Source of the DNA: Actinacidiphila paucisporea
GTDB lineage: Bacteria > Actinomycetota > Actinomycetes > Streptomycetales > Streptomycetaceae
Assembly: GCF_900142575.1 (NCBI RefSeq)
Contig: NZ_FRBI01000022.1
Coordinates: 1-64,000, forward strand
DNA: 64,000 nt
Direction of reading: 5' to 3'
Part shown: piece after piece, positions 1 through 8,092 of the stretch
Numbering within the stretch: the stretch's first letter is position 1
Layout of the letters: every line of letters begins with the position of its first letter
Program-made: the position numbers and the translations under genes
Notes under the pieces: generated by a model
What the model was told of the DNA's origin: nothing
The model's input: the letters and a program-made list of their open reading frames with translations, nothing else
Databases searched by the model: none

Positions 1-96
1 TAAGGCTCCCAGTAGACGACTGGGTTGATAGGCCGGATGTGGAAGCCCTGTAAGGGGTGGAGCTGACCGGTACTAATAGGCCGAGGGCTTGTCCTC
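1..96 (+). rRNA. rrl: 23S ribosomal RNA, 3' end only
   Basis: This is the last part of a 23S rRNA gene. The segment around 60-90 (gaccggtactaataggccg) is the conserved 3'-terminal sequence of actinobacterial 23S rRNA. The gene starts before the window. The exact 3' end is set by processing and could lie several bases either side of 96. A 5S gene follows about 100 bases downstream on the same strand, as in a normal 16S-23S-5S operon. Confidence 0.95.
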
Positions 97-195
97 AGTT
101 GCTCGCGTCCACTGTGTGGTTCTGAAACAACCAGCTACCACACTCCCGTACCACCGTCAGGTGGTGTGTGTGGGGTGTGGTGTGTGTTTCATGGT

Positions 196-314
196 GTTTC
201 GGTGGTCATAGCGTTAGGGAAACGCCCGGTTACATTCCGAACCCGGAAGCTAAGCCTTTCAGCGCCGATGGTACTGCAGGGGGGACCCTGTGGGAGAGTA
301 GGACACCGCCGAAC
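196..314 (+). rRNA. rrf: 5S ribosomal RNA
   Basis: The gene is about 118 bases long. It begins gtttcggtggtcatagcg and contains the conserved loop cattccgaacccggaagctaag (read in two halves, cattccgaac and ccggaagctaag) near 233-254. It closes with a segment near 300-312 that pairs with the 5' end. It is the last gene of the rRNA operon that starts before the window. The ends are estimated from the pairing of the terminal stem. Confidence 0.95.
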
Positions 315-329
315 AATCTTTGATAGAGT

Positions 330-366
330 GTCAGCCCCCGTGCCATGCACGGGGGCTGACGCTTTT
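330..366 (+). terminator. rRNA operon terminator
   Basis: A perfect 14-bp inverted repeat (330-343 and 347-360) has a 3-base loop and is followed by gctttt. It lies 16 bases after the 5S gene. This is a classical intrinsic terminator and the natural end of the rRNA transcript. Confidence 0.93.
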
Positions 367-458
367 CTGCGTTCTGCCACCCTGTCGCGACCGTTTTCCG
401 GTACCGGCGGTGTCTGTACCGGTGAGGATGGACGCATGCGGGTGTGAGGAGGGCCGAC

Positions 459-1484
459 ATGGCGGACGCGGCTGACGTGCTGGAGCTGGCGCGGGCGGGG
501 GACGGCGATGCTTTCCGACGACTGACGGAGCCGTACCGGCGGGAGTTGCAGCTGCACTGCTACCGGATCCTCGGGTCGTTGCAGGACGCCGAGGACGTTC
601 TGCAGGAGACGCTGCTGGCGGCCTGGCGCGGGCTCGACGGTTTCGAGGGCCGGGCCTCGGTGCGGACCTGGCTCTACCGGATCGCGACCAATTGCTGCCT
701 GAACGCGCTGCGCGCCGGCGACCGGCGCCGGCAGCGCGAAGGCACCCGCTCACCGCTGGAGGTTCCGTTGCCCGAGCCGACACGCCACCGCGCCGGGCCG
801 TCGTGGTGGGAACCGTATCCGGACACCCTGCTCGCCGACCTGCCCGACCGGGCGCCGGGGCCTGAGGCGCGGTACGAGACCAGGGAGGCGGTCTCGCTTG
901 CCTTCCTGACGGGGCTGCAGCAACTGCCGCCGCGGCAGCGGGCCGTGCTGGTGCTGCGCGACGTGATGGGCTTCAGGGCCGCGGAGGTGGCCGGGATGCT
1001 CGACACCACCGAGAACGCGGTGACCAACGCGCTCAAGCGGGCGCGGGCCGCACTGGCGGCGGAGTTGCCGGGCCCCGATCGGGAGCGGGCGCCGCTGCCC
1101 GGGTCGGCGCGGGAGCGGCGGGTGGTGGAGGCCTTCGCGCGGGCCTTCGAGGCCGGGGACGTGGACGCGATCCTGGCCCTGCTCACCGACGACGTATGGC
1201 TGACGATGCCGCCGCTGGACATGGAGTACCAGGGGCACGCGGCCGTCGGCCACTTCCTGCGGTCCGTCGTCCTGAGCGCCGGCCGCAGCTACGTGCTGCT
1301 GCCTGTTCGGGCGAACGGGCAGCCGGCGTTCGGCTTCTACCGGCGGGACCGGGGTTCGGCGATCGTGCATGCGCACGGGGTCCTGCTGCTGACCCTGTCG
1401 GGTGACCGTGTCGCGGCGATCACCAGGTTCGTCGACAACGGGTTGCTGCCGCAGTTCGGGCTGTCGAGGTCGCTGCGGGAGTAA
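459..1484 (+). CDS. ECF-type sigma-70 factor with SnoaL-like C-terminal domain (SigG/SigX5-like)
   Basis: This 341-aa extracytoplasmic-function sigma factor would direct RNA polymerase to a dedicated promoter set. Region 2 lies at about residues 8-75 (RILGSLQDAEDVLQET, then RTWLYRIATN). Region 4 lies at about 150-200 (LPPRQRAVLVLRDVMGF and an HTH ending NALKRARAAL). About 130 further residues (VVEAFARAFEAGDVDAIL onward) form a SnoaL/NTF2-like fold. That tail is typical of the SigG/SigX5 group, where it is thought to control activity in cis. The ATG at 459 is preferred over the in-frame GTG at 444 because gaggaggg lies just upstream of it. No anti-sigma gene is adjacent, which fits this group. 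The signal sensed is unknown. Confidence 0.88.
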   Translation: MADAADVLELARAGDGDAFRRLTEPYRRELQLHCYRILGSLQDAEDVLQETLLAAWRGLDGFEGRASVRTWLYRIATNCCLNALRAGDRRRQREGTRSPLEVPLPEPTRHRAGPSWWEPYPDTLLADLPDRAPGPEARYETREAVSLAFLTGLQQLPPRQRAVLVLRDVMGFRAAEVAGMLDTTENAVTNALKRARAALAAELPGPDRERAPLPGSARERRVVEAFARAFEAGDVDAILALLTDDVWLTMPPLDMEYQGHAAVGHFLRSVVLSAGRSYVLLPVRANGQPAFGFYRRDRGSAIVHAHGVLLLTLSGDRVAAITRFVDNGLLPQFGLSRSLRE

Positions 1485-1505
1485 TAGCCGGGGCGGCCGT
1501 GGCGG

Positions 1506-1952
1506 TCAGGGCCGGCGGGTCTGGTCGACCAGGGTCGCCGTCGCCCGGTCGAGCAGGTCGCACAGCGCCGCGTGCTCAGCGGCGCTGAAGGTGTCGGAGA
1601 GCTGCCGTTCCAGGATGTTGACCTCCTGGTAGGCGTGGTCGAGCAGGGCGGTCCCGGCGGGGGTGAGGCGGGCGATCAGCACTTTCGCGTGGACGGGCGA
1701 GGGTTCGCGGCGGATCAGGTCCTTGCCCTGGAGGGTGGTCAGGACGGTGGCCATGGTCTGCTGCGTGACACCGCAGGCGCGGGCGAGTTGGGCGCCCGAC
1801 ATGCCGTCCTCGCGGGAGAGGGCGAGCAGCACGGTGTACTGCGTCATGGTCAGGCCGTAGCCGCGCAGCACGGCCTCGTGGTGGGCCATGAGGGCCTGTT
1901 CCGCGCGGCGGATGCGGGTGCACAGGTATTCCTCGACGGGGGCGTCGGCCAT
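1506..1952 (-). CDS. MarR-family transcriptional regulator
   Basis: This 148-aa winged-helix regulator has the MarR core from LTMTQYTVLLAL through GVTQQTMATVLTTLQGKDLI (recognition helix) to the wing RREPSPVHAKVLIARLT. It is divergent from a quinone oxidoreductase gene, a common arrangement in which a MarR protein represses the neighbouring redox enzyme. Two short palindromes lie in the shared intergenic region. The start at 1952 is chosen because gaaaggg precedes it and because the upstream ATG (1970) would begin with rare AGA and AAG codons. The ligand is unknown. It carries few cysteines, so an OhrR-type thiol switch is not obvious. Confidence 0.85.
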   Translation of the reverse strand: MADAPVEEYLCTRIRRAEQALMAHHEAVLRGYGLTMTQYTVLLALSREDGMSGAQLARACGVTQQTMATVLTTLQGKDLIRREPSPVHAKVLIARLTPAGTALLDHAYQEVNILERQLSDTFSAAEHAALCDLLDRATATLVDQTRRP

Positions 1953-2059
1953 GGTCCGACCCTTTCTCATCTCTCTGAGTTGACTCAGGTTCCTGATACT
2001 GCTTGGATCGGCCGTGGCCGAGGAGTCTCAGGATACTGAGTCGACGCAAGGAGCTGAGC
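1953..2059. promoter_or_regulatory. Divergent promoter region with MarR-type palindromes
   Basis: Two palindromes share the core CTGAGT/ACTCAG. One is ctgagt-tg-actcag (1975-1988) and the other ctcag-gata-ctgag (2027-2040). The first overlaps a possible -35 hexamer TTGACT (1980-1985), which is followed 17 bases later by the weak -10 ttggat for the rightward gene. The likely binder is the MarR protein encoded at the left edge. That assignment is inference from position. Confidence 0.55.
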
Positions 2060-3031
2060 ATGAAGGCTGTCGTGCTGGACGCGGCGCGGAGCGGGGCGGA
2101 CGCGGGCGGGCGCTATCGGTTGGACGACGTGCCCGAGCCGGTGCCCGGGCCCGGGGAGGTCGCCGTACGCGTCGCCTACGCGGGGGTGCAGTGGGGTGAC
2201 GTCCTGGTGCGGGACGGGCACATCCCGCTGGCGCGGCCCTTCGTGCCCGGATTCGAGGCGGCGGGGCAGATCGTCTCGGTCGGCGAGGGGGTCGCGCGCG
2301 AGCGGGTCGGGGAGGAGGTCGTCGCCCTCGTCTACGGCGGGGCCTGCGCGGAGGTCGTGGTCGCGCCGGACGCGCTGGCCCTCGGTATCGGCGGGGCGCC
2401 GCTGCGGGACGCCGCCGGGCTGGGATGGGCGGGGCCGACCGCGTACGACCTGGTCGGGCAGGTGGGGCGGGTGCGGGAGGGGGACCGCGTGCTCATCCAC
2501 GCGGCCGCGGGCGGGGTCGGGACGCTCGCGGCGCAACTGGCTCGCGCGGCGGGGGCGGCGGAGGTCGTCGGGGTGGCCGGGAGCCCGGAGCGGGCGGCGT
2601 ATGCGGGGGACTTCGGCTTCGACCGGGTCGTGCTCAGGGACGCCTTCCCCGAGGTGTTCGGGAAGGAGGGCTTCGACATCGTCCTCGACCCCGTCGGCGG
2701 TGCCACCCGGACGGCGAACGTCGCGCTGCTCGCGCCGCACGGGCGGCTGGCCGTCTACGGGAACCTGGCGGGCCACGAACCCGTCGAGGTCTCGGCCGAC
2801 GAGCTGCTCATGCGGGGGCTTTCCGTGCTGGCCTACAACAGCGCCCTGCTGAGCCGTACGCATCCCGCGCGGCTTGCCGCGAGCGCGCGGCATGTCCTCG
2901 GCCTCCTGGCGGACGGGCGCATCCGTGTCGGGCTCGGGGACGAGCCGGGCCTCGACGGTGCGGGCGGCGCCGTCTCCCGCCTCGCGGCCGGCGCCGGTGC
3001 GCCCGGCAGGACGCTGCTCCGCGTGGGGTGA
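2060..3031 (+). CDS. Zinc-type/NADPH:quinone oxidoreductase (MDR superfamily)
   Basis: This 323-aa medium-chain dehydrogenase/reductase is of the quinone oxidoreductase (QOR) type. The N-terminal GroES-like part contains VPEPVPGPGEVAVRVAYAGV and PFVPGFEAAGQIVSVGEG. The cofactor domain has VLIHAAAGGVGTLAAQLA, the AxxGGVG motif of NADPH-dependent QORs. The catalytic zinc cysteines and histidines of alcohol dehydrogenases are absent, as usual in QORs. It probably reduces quinones or reactive enones with NADPH in the cytoplasm. Ribosome binding site aaggag lies 7 bases before the ATG. It is divergent from a MarR regulator that is likely to control it. The substrate cannot be read from sequence. 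Confidence 0.88.
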   Translation: MKAVVLDAARSGADAGGRYRLDDVPEPVPGPGEVAVRVAYAGVQWGDVLVRDGHIPLARPFVPGFEAAGQIVSVGEGVARERVGEEVVALVYGGACAEVVVAPDALALGIGGAPLRDAAGLGWAGPTAYDLVGQVGRVREGDRVLIHAAAGGVGTLAAQLARAAGAAEVVGVAGSPERAAYAGDFGFDRVVLRDAFPEVFGKEGFDIVLDPVGGATRTANVALLAPHGRLAVYGNLAGHEPVEVSADELLMRGLSVLAYNSALLSRTHPARLAASARHVLGLLADGRIRVGLGDEPGLDGAGGAVSRLAAGAGAPGRTLLRVG

Positions 3032-3129
3032 GGCCGGTCCCCGTGCGCTGCCCCGTCTTTCCGTTGTCGCGGACTGTCCGCCGGCGGGTGCCTGTCGCGC
3101 GATACCCAGCGCCCCTGTGCGGCGCGCCC

Positions 3130-4242
3130 TCACAGCAAGGGGCGGACGCTCTGCCGGAGGACCGTGTGGGTGCCGAGCAGGTGGCGGGACTGGGTGGTGG
3201 GGCGGGGGGTCGTCTCGGCCAGGGCGAGGCGGACGGCTTCCCGGCCCAGCTCGTAGGCGGGGATGTTGACCGTGGTCAGCGGGGGGTTGAGGTCCTGGGC
3301 GAGGCCGTCGTTGTTGTAGCCGACGACGGAGATGTCGTCGGGGGTGCGCAGGCCGTACTCGCGCATCGCGGCCATCGCGCCCGCGGCGGCCTGGTCGTCG
3401 CCGGCGAAGACGGCGGTGAAGGCGGGGCGGCCGTCGCAGTCGGCGAGGATCCGGCGCATGGCGGCGTAGCCGTGGGCGCGGCCGAGGCCGACGCCGGCGA
3501 TGCGTTCGGCGGACGGGGGCAGGCCGTGGTCGGCGAGGGCGCGGCGGTAGCCGGCGATGCGGGGCTCGACGGTGGTGTGGCCGGGCATGGTGCCGAGGTA
3601 GAGGATGTCGCGGTGGCCGGCGGAGAGCAGGTGGCTGACGACGGCGTAGGCGCCGGCCTCGTTGTCGTACTCGATGACGAGGACGGGCATGTCGGAGCTG
3701 GGCGCGGGCCGGCCGCACAGGACCAGGCGGGAGCCGGCGGCGGCCAGGCCGTGGGCGTATTCGGTGAGTCGGGCCTGGTAGTGCTCGTCCTCGACGGCGC
3801 CGCCGACCAGGACGACGAATTCGGAGCGCTGCTCGCGCATCATCTGGACCAGGGCCAGTTCGCGGGCCTCGTCGCCGCCGTGGCTGCAGACCATGCACAG
3901 CCGGCCGCGCGCGGCGGCCTCCTGCTCGACGCCCTGGGCGACGGTGGCGTAGAAGGCGCTGTCCACGGAGGAGACGATGACGGCCACGGTCTTGGGGCCG
4001 GTGCCGGCCAGGGCCCGGGCGCGGCCGTCGATGACGTAGTCGAGGTCCTTGACGGCCCGCAGCACCTTGGCGCGGGCGGCCGCGGACGTCGGGTAGTTGC
4101 CGGCCAGTACCCGCGAGACGGTGGCGACCGAGACGCCCGCCCGGTCCGCGACGTCGCGGATGGTGACGCGGCGGGTGCCGCCGCCGGTCGCGCTCGGCCC
4201 TATGGTGCCGGGCCCTGGTGAAGTCTCCGCCATCTGCGCCAT
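3130..4242 (-). CDS. LacI-family transcriptional regulator of the adjacent sugar-uptake locus
   Basis: This 370-aa regulator has an N-terminal HTH at about residues 24-50 (VTIRDVADRAGVSVATVSRV) and a periplasmic-binding-protein-like sensor domain. Typical signatures are FTAVFAGDDQAAAGAMAAMR and DDISVVGYNNDGLAQDLNPPLTTV. It lies downstream of the binding-protein gene in the same direction. It is the best candidate to bind two matching operators near 7976 and 8066 between the transporter operon and the divergent dehydrogenase. The start at 4242 follows a gggga sequence; an in-frame ATG at 4233 is the alternative. About 20 residues precede the HTH, longer than usual. The inducer is unknown but should be a sugar or derivative. 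Confidence 0.88.
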   Translation of the reverse strand: MAQMAETSPGPGTIGPSATGGGTRRVTIRDVADRAGVSVATVSRVLAGNYPTSAAARAKVLRAVKDLDYVIDGRARALAGTGPKTVAVIVSSVDSAFYATVAQGVEQEAAARGRLCMVCSHGGDEARELALVQMMREQRSEFVVLVGGAVEDEHYQARLTEYAHGLAAAGSRLVLCGRPAPSSDMPVLVIEYDNEAGAYAVVSHLLSAGHRDILYLGTMPGHTTVEPRIAGYRRALADHGLPPSAERIAGVGLGRAHGYAAMRRILADCDGRPAFTAVFAGDDQAAAGAMAAMREYGLRTPDDISVVGYNNDGLAQDLNPPLTTVNIPAYELGREAVRLALAETTPRPTTQSRHLLGTHTVLRQSVRPLL

Positions 4243-4254
4243 CCGATGTCCCCG

Positions 4255-4288
4255 GCGTGCCGGTGTCCGTTGCGTGCCGGTGTCCGTT
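4255..4288. repeat. 17-bp perfect tandem repeat before the LacI gene
   Basis: Two head-to-tail copies of gcgtgccggtgtccgtt (4255-4271 and 4272-4288) lie just upstream of the regulator start codon, between the binding-protein gene and the LacI gene. They could be a slipped duplication, a binding site or part of the leader RNA. Confidence 0.85.
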
Positions 4289-4346
4289 ACGGCCGCGCCG
4301 CCGACCAGCGTAATGGCCCTGGTGCGGCGGCGTGGGTCCGTACATG

Positions 4347-5996
4347 TCAGTGGTTTGAGGCGTAGTCCTTGGCATAGTCCGCGGCGATCTGGTCCAGGCC
4401 CATATTGCGCATCTTTTTGACCGTGTCGTCCCAGGCGCTCAGCGGTTTGCGGCCGGCGATGATGGAGCCGACGGTGTCGGTCCGCAGGGTGTCGATGGAC
4501 GCGCCGACCCGGCTGTTGGTCTCCGACTGCAGGCCGAAGCTGGGGTTGCGCACCAGCATCGGGGCGATCTTGAGCTGCCAGGCGTGGTTGCGCTTGACGA
4601 CGTCGGGGCGGCCGGGCAGGTAGAGCACCTGCGGGGCGTCGCACAGGTACTTGAAGGGCAGCTGCACCGGGTTCTCGACCAGGCCCAGGTCGGTGGCGAT
4701 GGGCGAGCCGTTCTGGTCGCGGGTGAAGTGCGTGCCCTCGACGCCGAAGTGGTTCAGCTCGTACTCCTTGGTGCCGAAGGGCGACGCCAGGTAGTCAAGC
4801 ACTCGCAGGATCAGCTTGATGCGGTCCGGTGCGGCCTTCTTCAGCGCGGTGTAGCCCCAGGCGCCCTTCGCCCGCTGCATGCCGGGCTTGGCCCCGTTGC
4901 CGGGCGTGTACGGGACGGCCGCGTCGAGGACGAAGGCGTCCTTGATGTTGGGGACGGAGGTGCTGAGCGCGCCGAAGCCGTCGACCATCGAGGCGACGGT
5001 GCCGTTGTAGAAGAAGGTCTTGGTGTCGACCGTGGAGGTGCCGAGCACGTTGGGGTTGTAGAGCCCGGCCTTGCGCAGCTTGGCCATGAACTCCAGCGAC
5101 GCGCGGTATTCGTCGGTGCTGTACGCGCTGACGAAGGAGCCGCCGTCGAGCTTCCACCCCTGGGGGGCTCCGAAGGCCATGCTGTGCATGGTCTCGCCGA
5201 ACAGCAGCGGCGCGGACGAGCCGAGCCCGTACTTCTTGCCGTGGGTGGCGGCCTTCGCGACGGCCATGAAGTCGTCGGAGGTCCAGCCGTCCTTCATGCC
5301 GGCCGCGGTGAAGACGTCGTCGTTGATCCACAGGCAGTTGCCGGGCGCGGAGCGCTGGACGGGCACGCCGTAGATGCGGCCGCCGATGTGGCCCATGTCC
5401 TGCCAGACGTACGTCGGCAGGTTCGCCAGGTTCGGGTATGCCTTGATCGCGTCGCCGGAGAGGTAGTCGGACAGGTCGGCGCACTTGGACGCGACGAAGT
5501 CGGCCTCGCGGGGCAGAGTGTGGCCGCCGCCGAAGTTGACCACGTCGGGCAGGTCGTTGCCGGCCATCATGGTGGCCATCTTCGTCATGTAGTCGGCGTC
5601 GGGCACGACGGTGAACTCGATGGTCACCCCCAGCGCCTCGTTGATCGCCGCCCAGAACTTGTTCTGCGCGGCGGGCTTGGGCGGGGTGCCGTAGGTGATC
5701 GACATGACCTTGATCGTCTCGCCCTTGCCCGGCTTGTCCTGGACCGCGCTGACCAGGTTCTTCGGGTACGACAGGTAGCCGGGCTGTATGCCGTCCGCGG
5801 TGCCCGGCAGGTCCGGCGCGGGGCCGGCGAAGGGGACGTACGCCGGCCAGGGGGCGAGCTTCTTCCCGGCGTTGCCCACGTCGTGCCGGGCCGGCGAGGT
5901 GGAGCAGGCGGCGAGGACGGACGGGGCGGCCACGGCGGCGCCACCTGCGGCGATCGAGCGCAGCAGCGTACGCCGCGAGAACGACGAGGTACTCAC
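4347..5996 (-). CDS. ABC transporter sugar-binding lipoprotein (Tat-exported)
   Basis: This 549-aa extracellular solute-binding protein would capture a sugar or oligosaccharide outside the membrane. The N-terminus has a twin-arginine motif (SRRTLLRSIAAGG) and a lipobox (PSVLAAC), so it should leave folded by Tat and be lipid-anchored. The length and the two permeases that follow match the LplA/LplB/YtcP class of large binding proteins. The GTG start at 5996 follows aaagga. It is followed by its own LacI regulator. No sugar specificity can be deduced. The gene is third in the order permease, permease, binding protein. Confidence 0.88.
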   Translation of the reverse strand: MSTSSFSRRTLLRSIAAGGAAVAAPSVLAACSTSPARHDVGNAGKKLAPWPAYVPFAGPAPDLPGTADGIQPGYLSYPKNLVSAVQDKPGKGETIKVMSITYGTPPKPAAQNKFWAAINEALGVTIEFTVVPDADYMTKMATMMAGNDLPDVVNFGGGHTLPREADFVASKCADLSDYLSGDAIKAYPNLANLPTYVWQDMGHIGGRIYGVPVQRSAPGNCLWINDDVFTAAGMKDGWTSDDFMAVAKAATHGKKYGLGSSAPLLFGETMHSMAFGAPQGWKLDGGSFVSAYSTDEYRASLEFMAKLRKAGLYNPNVLGTSTVDTKTFFYNGTVASMVDGFGALSTSVPNIKDAFVLDAAVPYTPGNGAKPGMQRAKGAWGYTALKKAAPDRIKLILRVLDYLASPFGTKEYELNHFGVEGTHFTRDQNGSPIATDLGLVENPVQLPFKYLCDAPQVLYLPGRPDVVKRNHAWQLKIAPMLVRNPSFGLQSETNSRVGASIDTLRTDTVGSIIAGRKPLSAWDDTVKKMRNMGLDQIAADYAKDYASNH

Positions 5997-6022
5997 GGTG
6001 GGTCCTTTCTGACGGAGGGGTG

Positions 6023-6955
6023 CTAGCTCTTGACGGCGCCGGTGAGCACGCCCTTGGTGAAGTACTTCTGCAGGAAGGGGTAGACGAGCAGGATCGGTAC
6101 GGTGGCGACCACCAGGACGGCCATCTGGATGGTCTGCGGCGCGGCGACCGCGCTCGCGTCGCCCGCGGCGGAGTCGGCGAGCTGCGAGCCGCCGACGACG
6201 TAGGTCCGCAGCACCTGCTGGAGCGGCCAGTGGTCGGAGTCGAGATAGATCGAGGCGTAGAACCAGGCGTTCCAGTACGAGACCGCGTAGAAGAGCCCGA
6301 CGACCGCCAGGGCCGCCTTGGACAGCGGCAGCACGATGCGGCGCAGGATCAGCCACTCGCCGGCCCCGTCGAGCCGGGCCGCCTCGTACAGCTCCTCGGG
6401 GACGGACTGGAAGAAGCCGCGCAGGACCACCAGGTTGAAGACGTTGACCAGCACCGGGGCGACCAGCGAGCCGTAGCTGTTGAGCAGGTGCAGGCCCTTG
6501 ATCAGCAGGAAGCCGGGGATCATGCCGGGCGGGAAGAGGAAGGTGAAGAGGATCAGCAGCAGGATCGGCTTGCCGCCGAAGACGTCGCGGCGGCTGAGGG
6601 CGTAGGCCAGGCCGATGGTGCAGGCAAGGCTCGCGGCGGTGCCGATGACCGTGACGCCGGCGCTGACCCACAGGGCGTGGGTGACGATGCCGCCGTCGAA
6701 GAGCTCGCGGTAGGCGTTCAGCGTGGGATGCTGCGGCCACAGCACCCAGCCGCCGTTCGCGACGACCTCGGCGTTGGACGCGAAGCTGGTCGACACGATG
6801 ATCAGGAAGGGCACGGTGACCAGCAGGACGACGGCGGCCAGCGCGACCGCCTTGGCCGCCTGGGTGGCGGGCTTCGGCCGCTCCCTCCACGCCGGTCGTG
6901 CGGGCTGCCTGCGTGCGCTCCCCGTCCGGCGGAGGCCTTGCGCGGCGCTGCTCAT
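6023..6955 (-). CDS. Carbohydrate ABC transporter permease (YtcP/MalG type)
   Basis: This 310-aa inner-membrane permease has six predicted membrane spans, the first at about residues 35-58 (AVALAAVVLLVTVPFLIIVS). The EAA loop that contacts the ATPase is LYEAARLDGAGEWLILRRIV. Its ATG overlaps the stop of the partner permease by four bases (ATGA), so the two are translationally coupled. It pairs with that permease to form the channel. No ATP-binding subunit is encoded nearby, so the pair probably uses a shared ATPase of the MsiK type, as most Streptomyces CUT1 transporters do. Confidence 0.9.
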   Translation of the reverse strand: MSSAAQGLRRTGSARRQPARPAWRERPKPATQAAKAVALAAVVLLVTVPFLIIVSTSFASNAEVVANGGWVLWPQHPTLNAYRELFDGGIVTHALWVSAGVTVIGTAASLACTIGLAYALSRRDVFGGKPILLLILFTFLFPPGMIPGFLLIKGLHLLNSYGSLVAPVLVNVFNLVVLRGFFQSVPEELYEAARLDGAGEWLILRRIVLPLSKAALAVVGLFYAVSYWNAWFYASIYLDSDHWPLQQVLRTYVVGGSQLADSAAGDASAVAAPQTIQMAVLVVATVPILLVYPFLQKYFTKGVLTGAVKS

Positions 6956-7941
6956 CGGTAGACCCCCTGCTCTCCGAGGCGGTGGGCGACCTTGTTGGCG
7001 GCGAAGACGAGGGCGGCGCCCACGACGCCCTTGAACAGGCCGGCCGCGGCGGCGTAACCGTAGTCGCCGCCTACCAGGCCCTTGTAGTAGACGAAGGTGT
7101 CGATGACCTCGGCGGCGTCCGGACCGACCGAGGCGCGTTGCAGCAGCATCTGCTCGAAGCCGACGGACAGGATGTCGCCGAGGCGCATGATCAGCAGCAG
7201 CACGATGATCGGCCGCACGGACGGCAGGGTGATGTGCCAGAACCGGCGCCACGGGCCGGCCCCGTCTATTGCCGCGGCTTCGTACTGCTGCTCGTCCACC
7301 TGGGTGAGCGCGGCCAGGAAGATGATCGTGCCCCAGCCGCAGTCCTTCCAGATCACCTCGGCGATGACCAGCGGCTTGAACGCCCCTGGATTGCCGATGA
7401 CGTCCACGGTGTGCAGATGGGCGTCGCCCAGCACGTTGTTGAGCAGGCCGGTCTCGCCGAGCACCTGCTGGAAGACCGCGACCACGATCACCCAGGACAG
7501 GAAGTGCGGCAGGTAGGCCACCGACTGTACGAACTTGCGGACGCTGTCGCGCGTCAGGCTGTGCAGCAGCATGGCCAGCGCGATCGGCACGGGGAAGAAG
7601 AAGACCAGTTGCAGCAGCGCGATCCATACGGTGTTGAGGACCGCGGACCAGAAGTCCGGGTCGCCGAACATCTTCTGGAAGTTGTCCAGGCCCACCCACT
7701 GGCTGGCCCACAGGCCGTCGAAGGGGACGTAGTCCTTGAACGCGATGACGTTGCCCGCCAGCGCGCCGTAGTGGAAGACCAGGAAATACGCCACGCCGGG
7801 AGCCATGAGTGCCAGCAGCACCCAGTCCCTGCGCAGCCTTGTGAGGCGCGTCCCGCGCCCCTTCCGCCCGGCCCGTCGGTCTGCACCGGACGCACCTGCC
7901 GCCCCTGTGCGGCCGGTGGCGTCCCGTTCGGCAATCGCCAT
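6952..7941 (-). CDS. Carbohydrate ABC transporter permease (LplB/MalF type)
   Basis: This 329-aa permease is the first gene of the uptake operon. After a basic cytoplasmic N-terminus, membrane spans begin at about residue 40 (WVLLALMAPGVAYFLVFHYG). The EAA loop reads QYEAAAIDGAGPWRRFWHIT. A strong ribosome binding site (gaggagg) lies before the ATG. The upstream promoter reads TTGACC-17-TAGTTT on the minus strand and has a LacI-type operator between its two hexamers. The operon should therefore be repressed until the sugar is present. Confidence 0.9.
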   Translation of the reverse strand: MAIAERDATGRTGAAGASGADRRAGRKGRGTRLTRLRRDWVLLALMAPGVAYFLVFHYGALAGNVIAFKDYVPFDGLWASQWVGLDNFQKMFGDPDFWSAVLNTVWIALLQLVFFFPVPIALAMLLHSLTRDSVRKFVQSVAYLPHFLSWVIVVAVFQQVLGETGLLNNVLGDAHLHTVDVIGNPGAFKPLVIAEVIWKDCGWGTIIFLAALTQVDEQQYEAAAIDGAGPWRRFWHITLPSVRPIIVLLLIMRLGDILSVGFEQMLLQRASVGPDAAEVIDTFVYYKGLVGGDYGYAAAAGLFKGVVGAALVFAANKVAHRLGEQGVYR

Positions 7942-8092
7942 CGCGTCCTCCTCGACGCCTAAGGTGGGGGGAAACTAAACCGGTTACTACGACGTGGTCA
8001 ACCCCTCGCGCAACAGATGACGTTGACCCGCTGATGGGGCGGGCCTAATCTGAGGGCGTCAGGAAGTAACCGATTACACGTGAGGGGCAGAC
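7942..8092. promoter_or_regulatory. Divergent promoters with two LacI-type operators
   Basis: Leftward promoter: TTGACC (8000-7995), 17-bp spacer, TAGTTT (7977-7972). Rightward promoter: TTGACC (8023-8028), 17-bp spacer, TAATCT (8046-8051). Operators are taaaccggttac (7976-7987), lying over the leftward -10 region, and gtaaccgattac (8066-8077), just after the predicted rightward start point. Both match the palindrome GTAACCGGTTAC with one mismatch each. The layout predicts joint repression of transporter and dehydrogenase by one LacI protein, most likely the one at 3130-4242. Confidence 0.8.

Noticed and set aside
444..458. GTG at 444 as sigma factor start
   Set aside because: The Shine-Dalgarno gaggaggg lies downstream of it and correctly spaced before the ATG at 459.
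1985..4375. Very long minus-strand open frame opposite the quinone oxidoreductase and in another frame of the LacI gene
   Set aside because: It is Arg/Pro/Gly-rich, a typical shadow of high-GC coding DNA, has no ribosome site, and the real genes there have recognisable domains.
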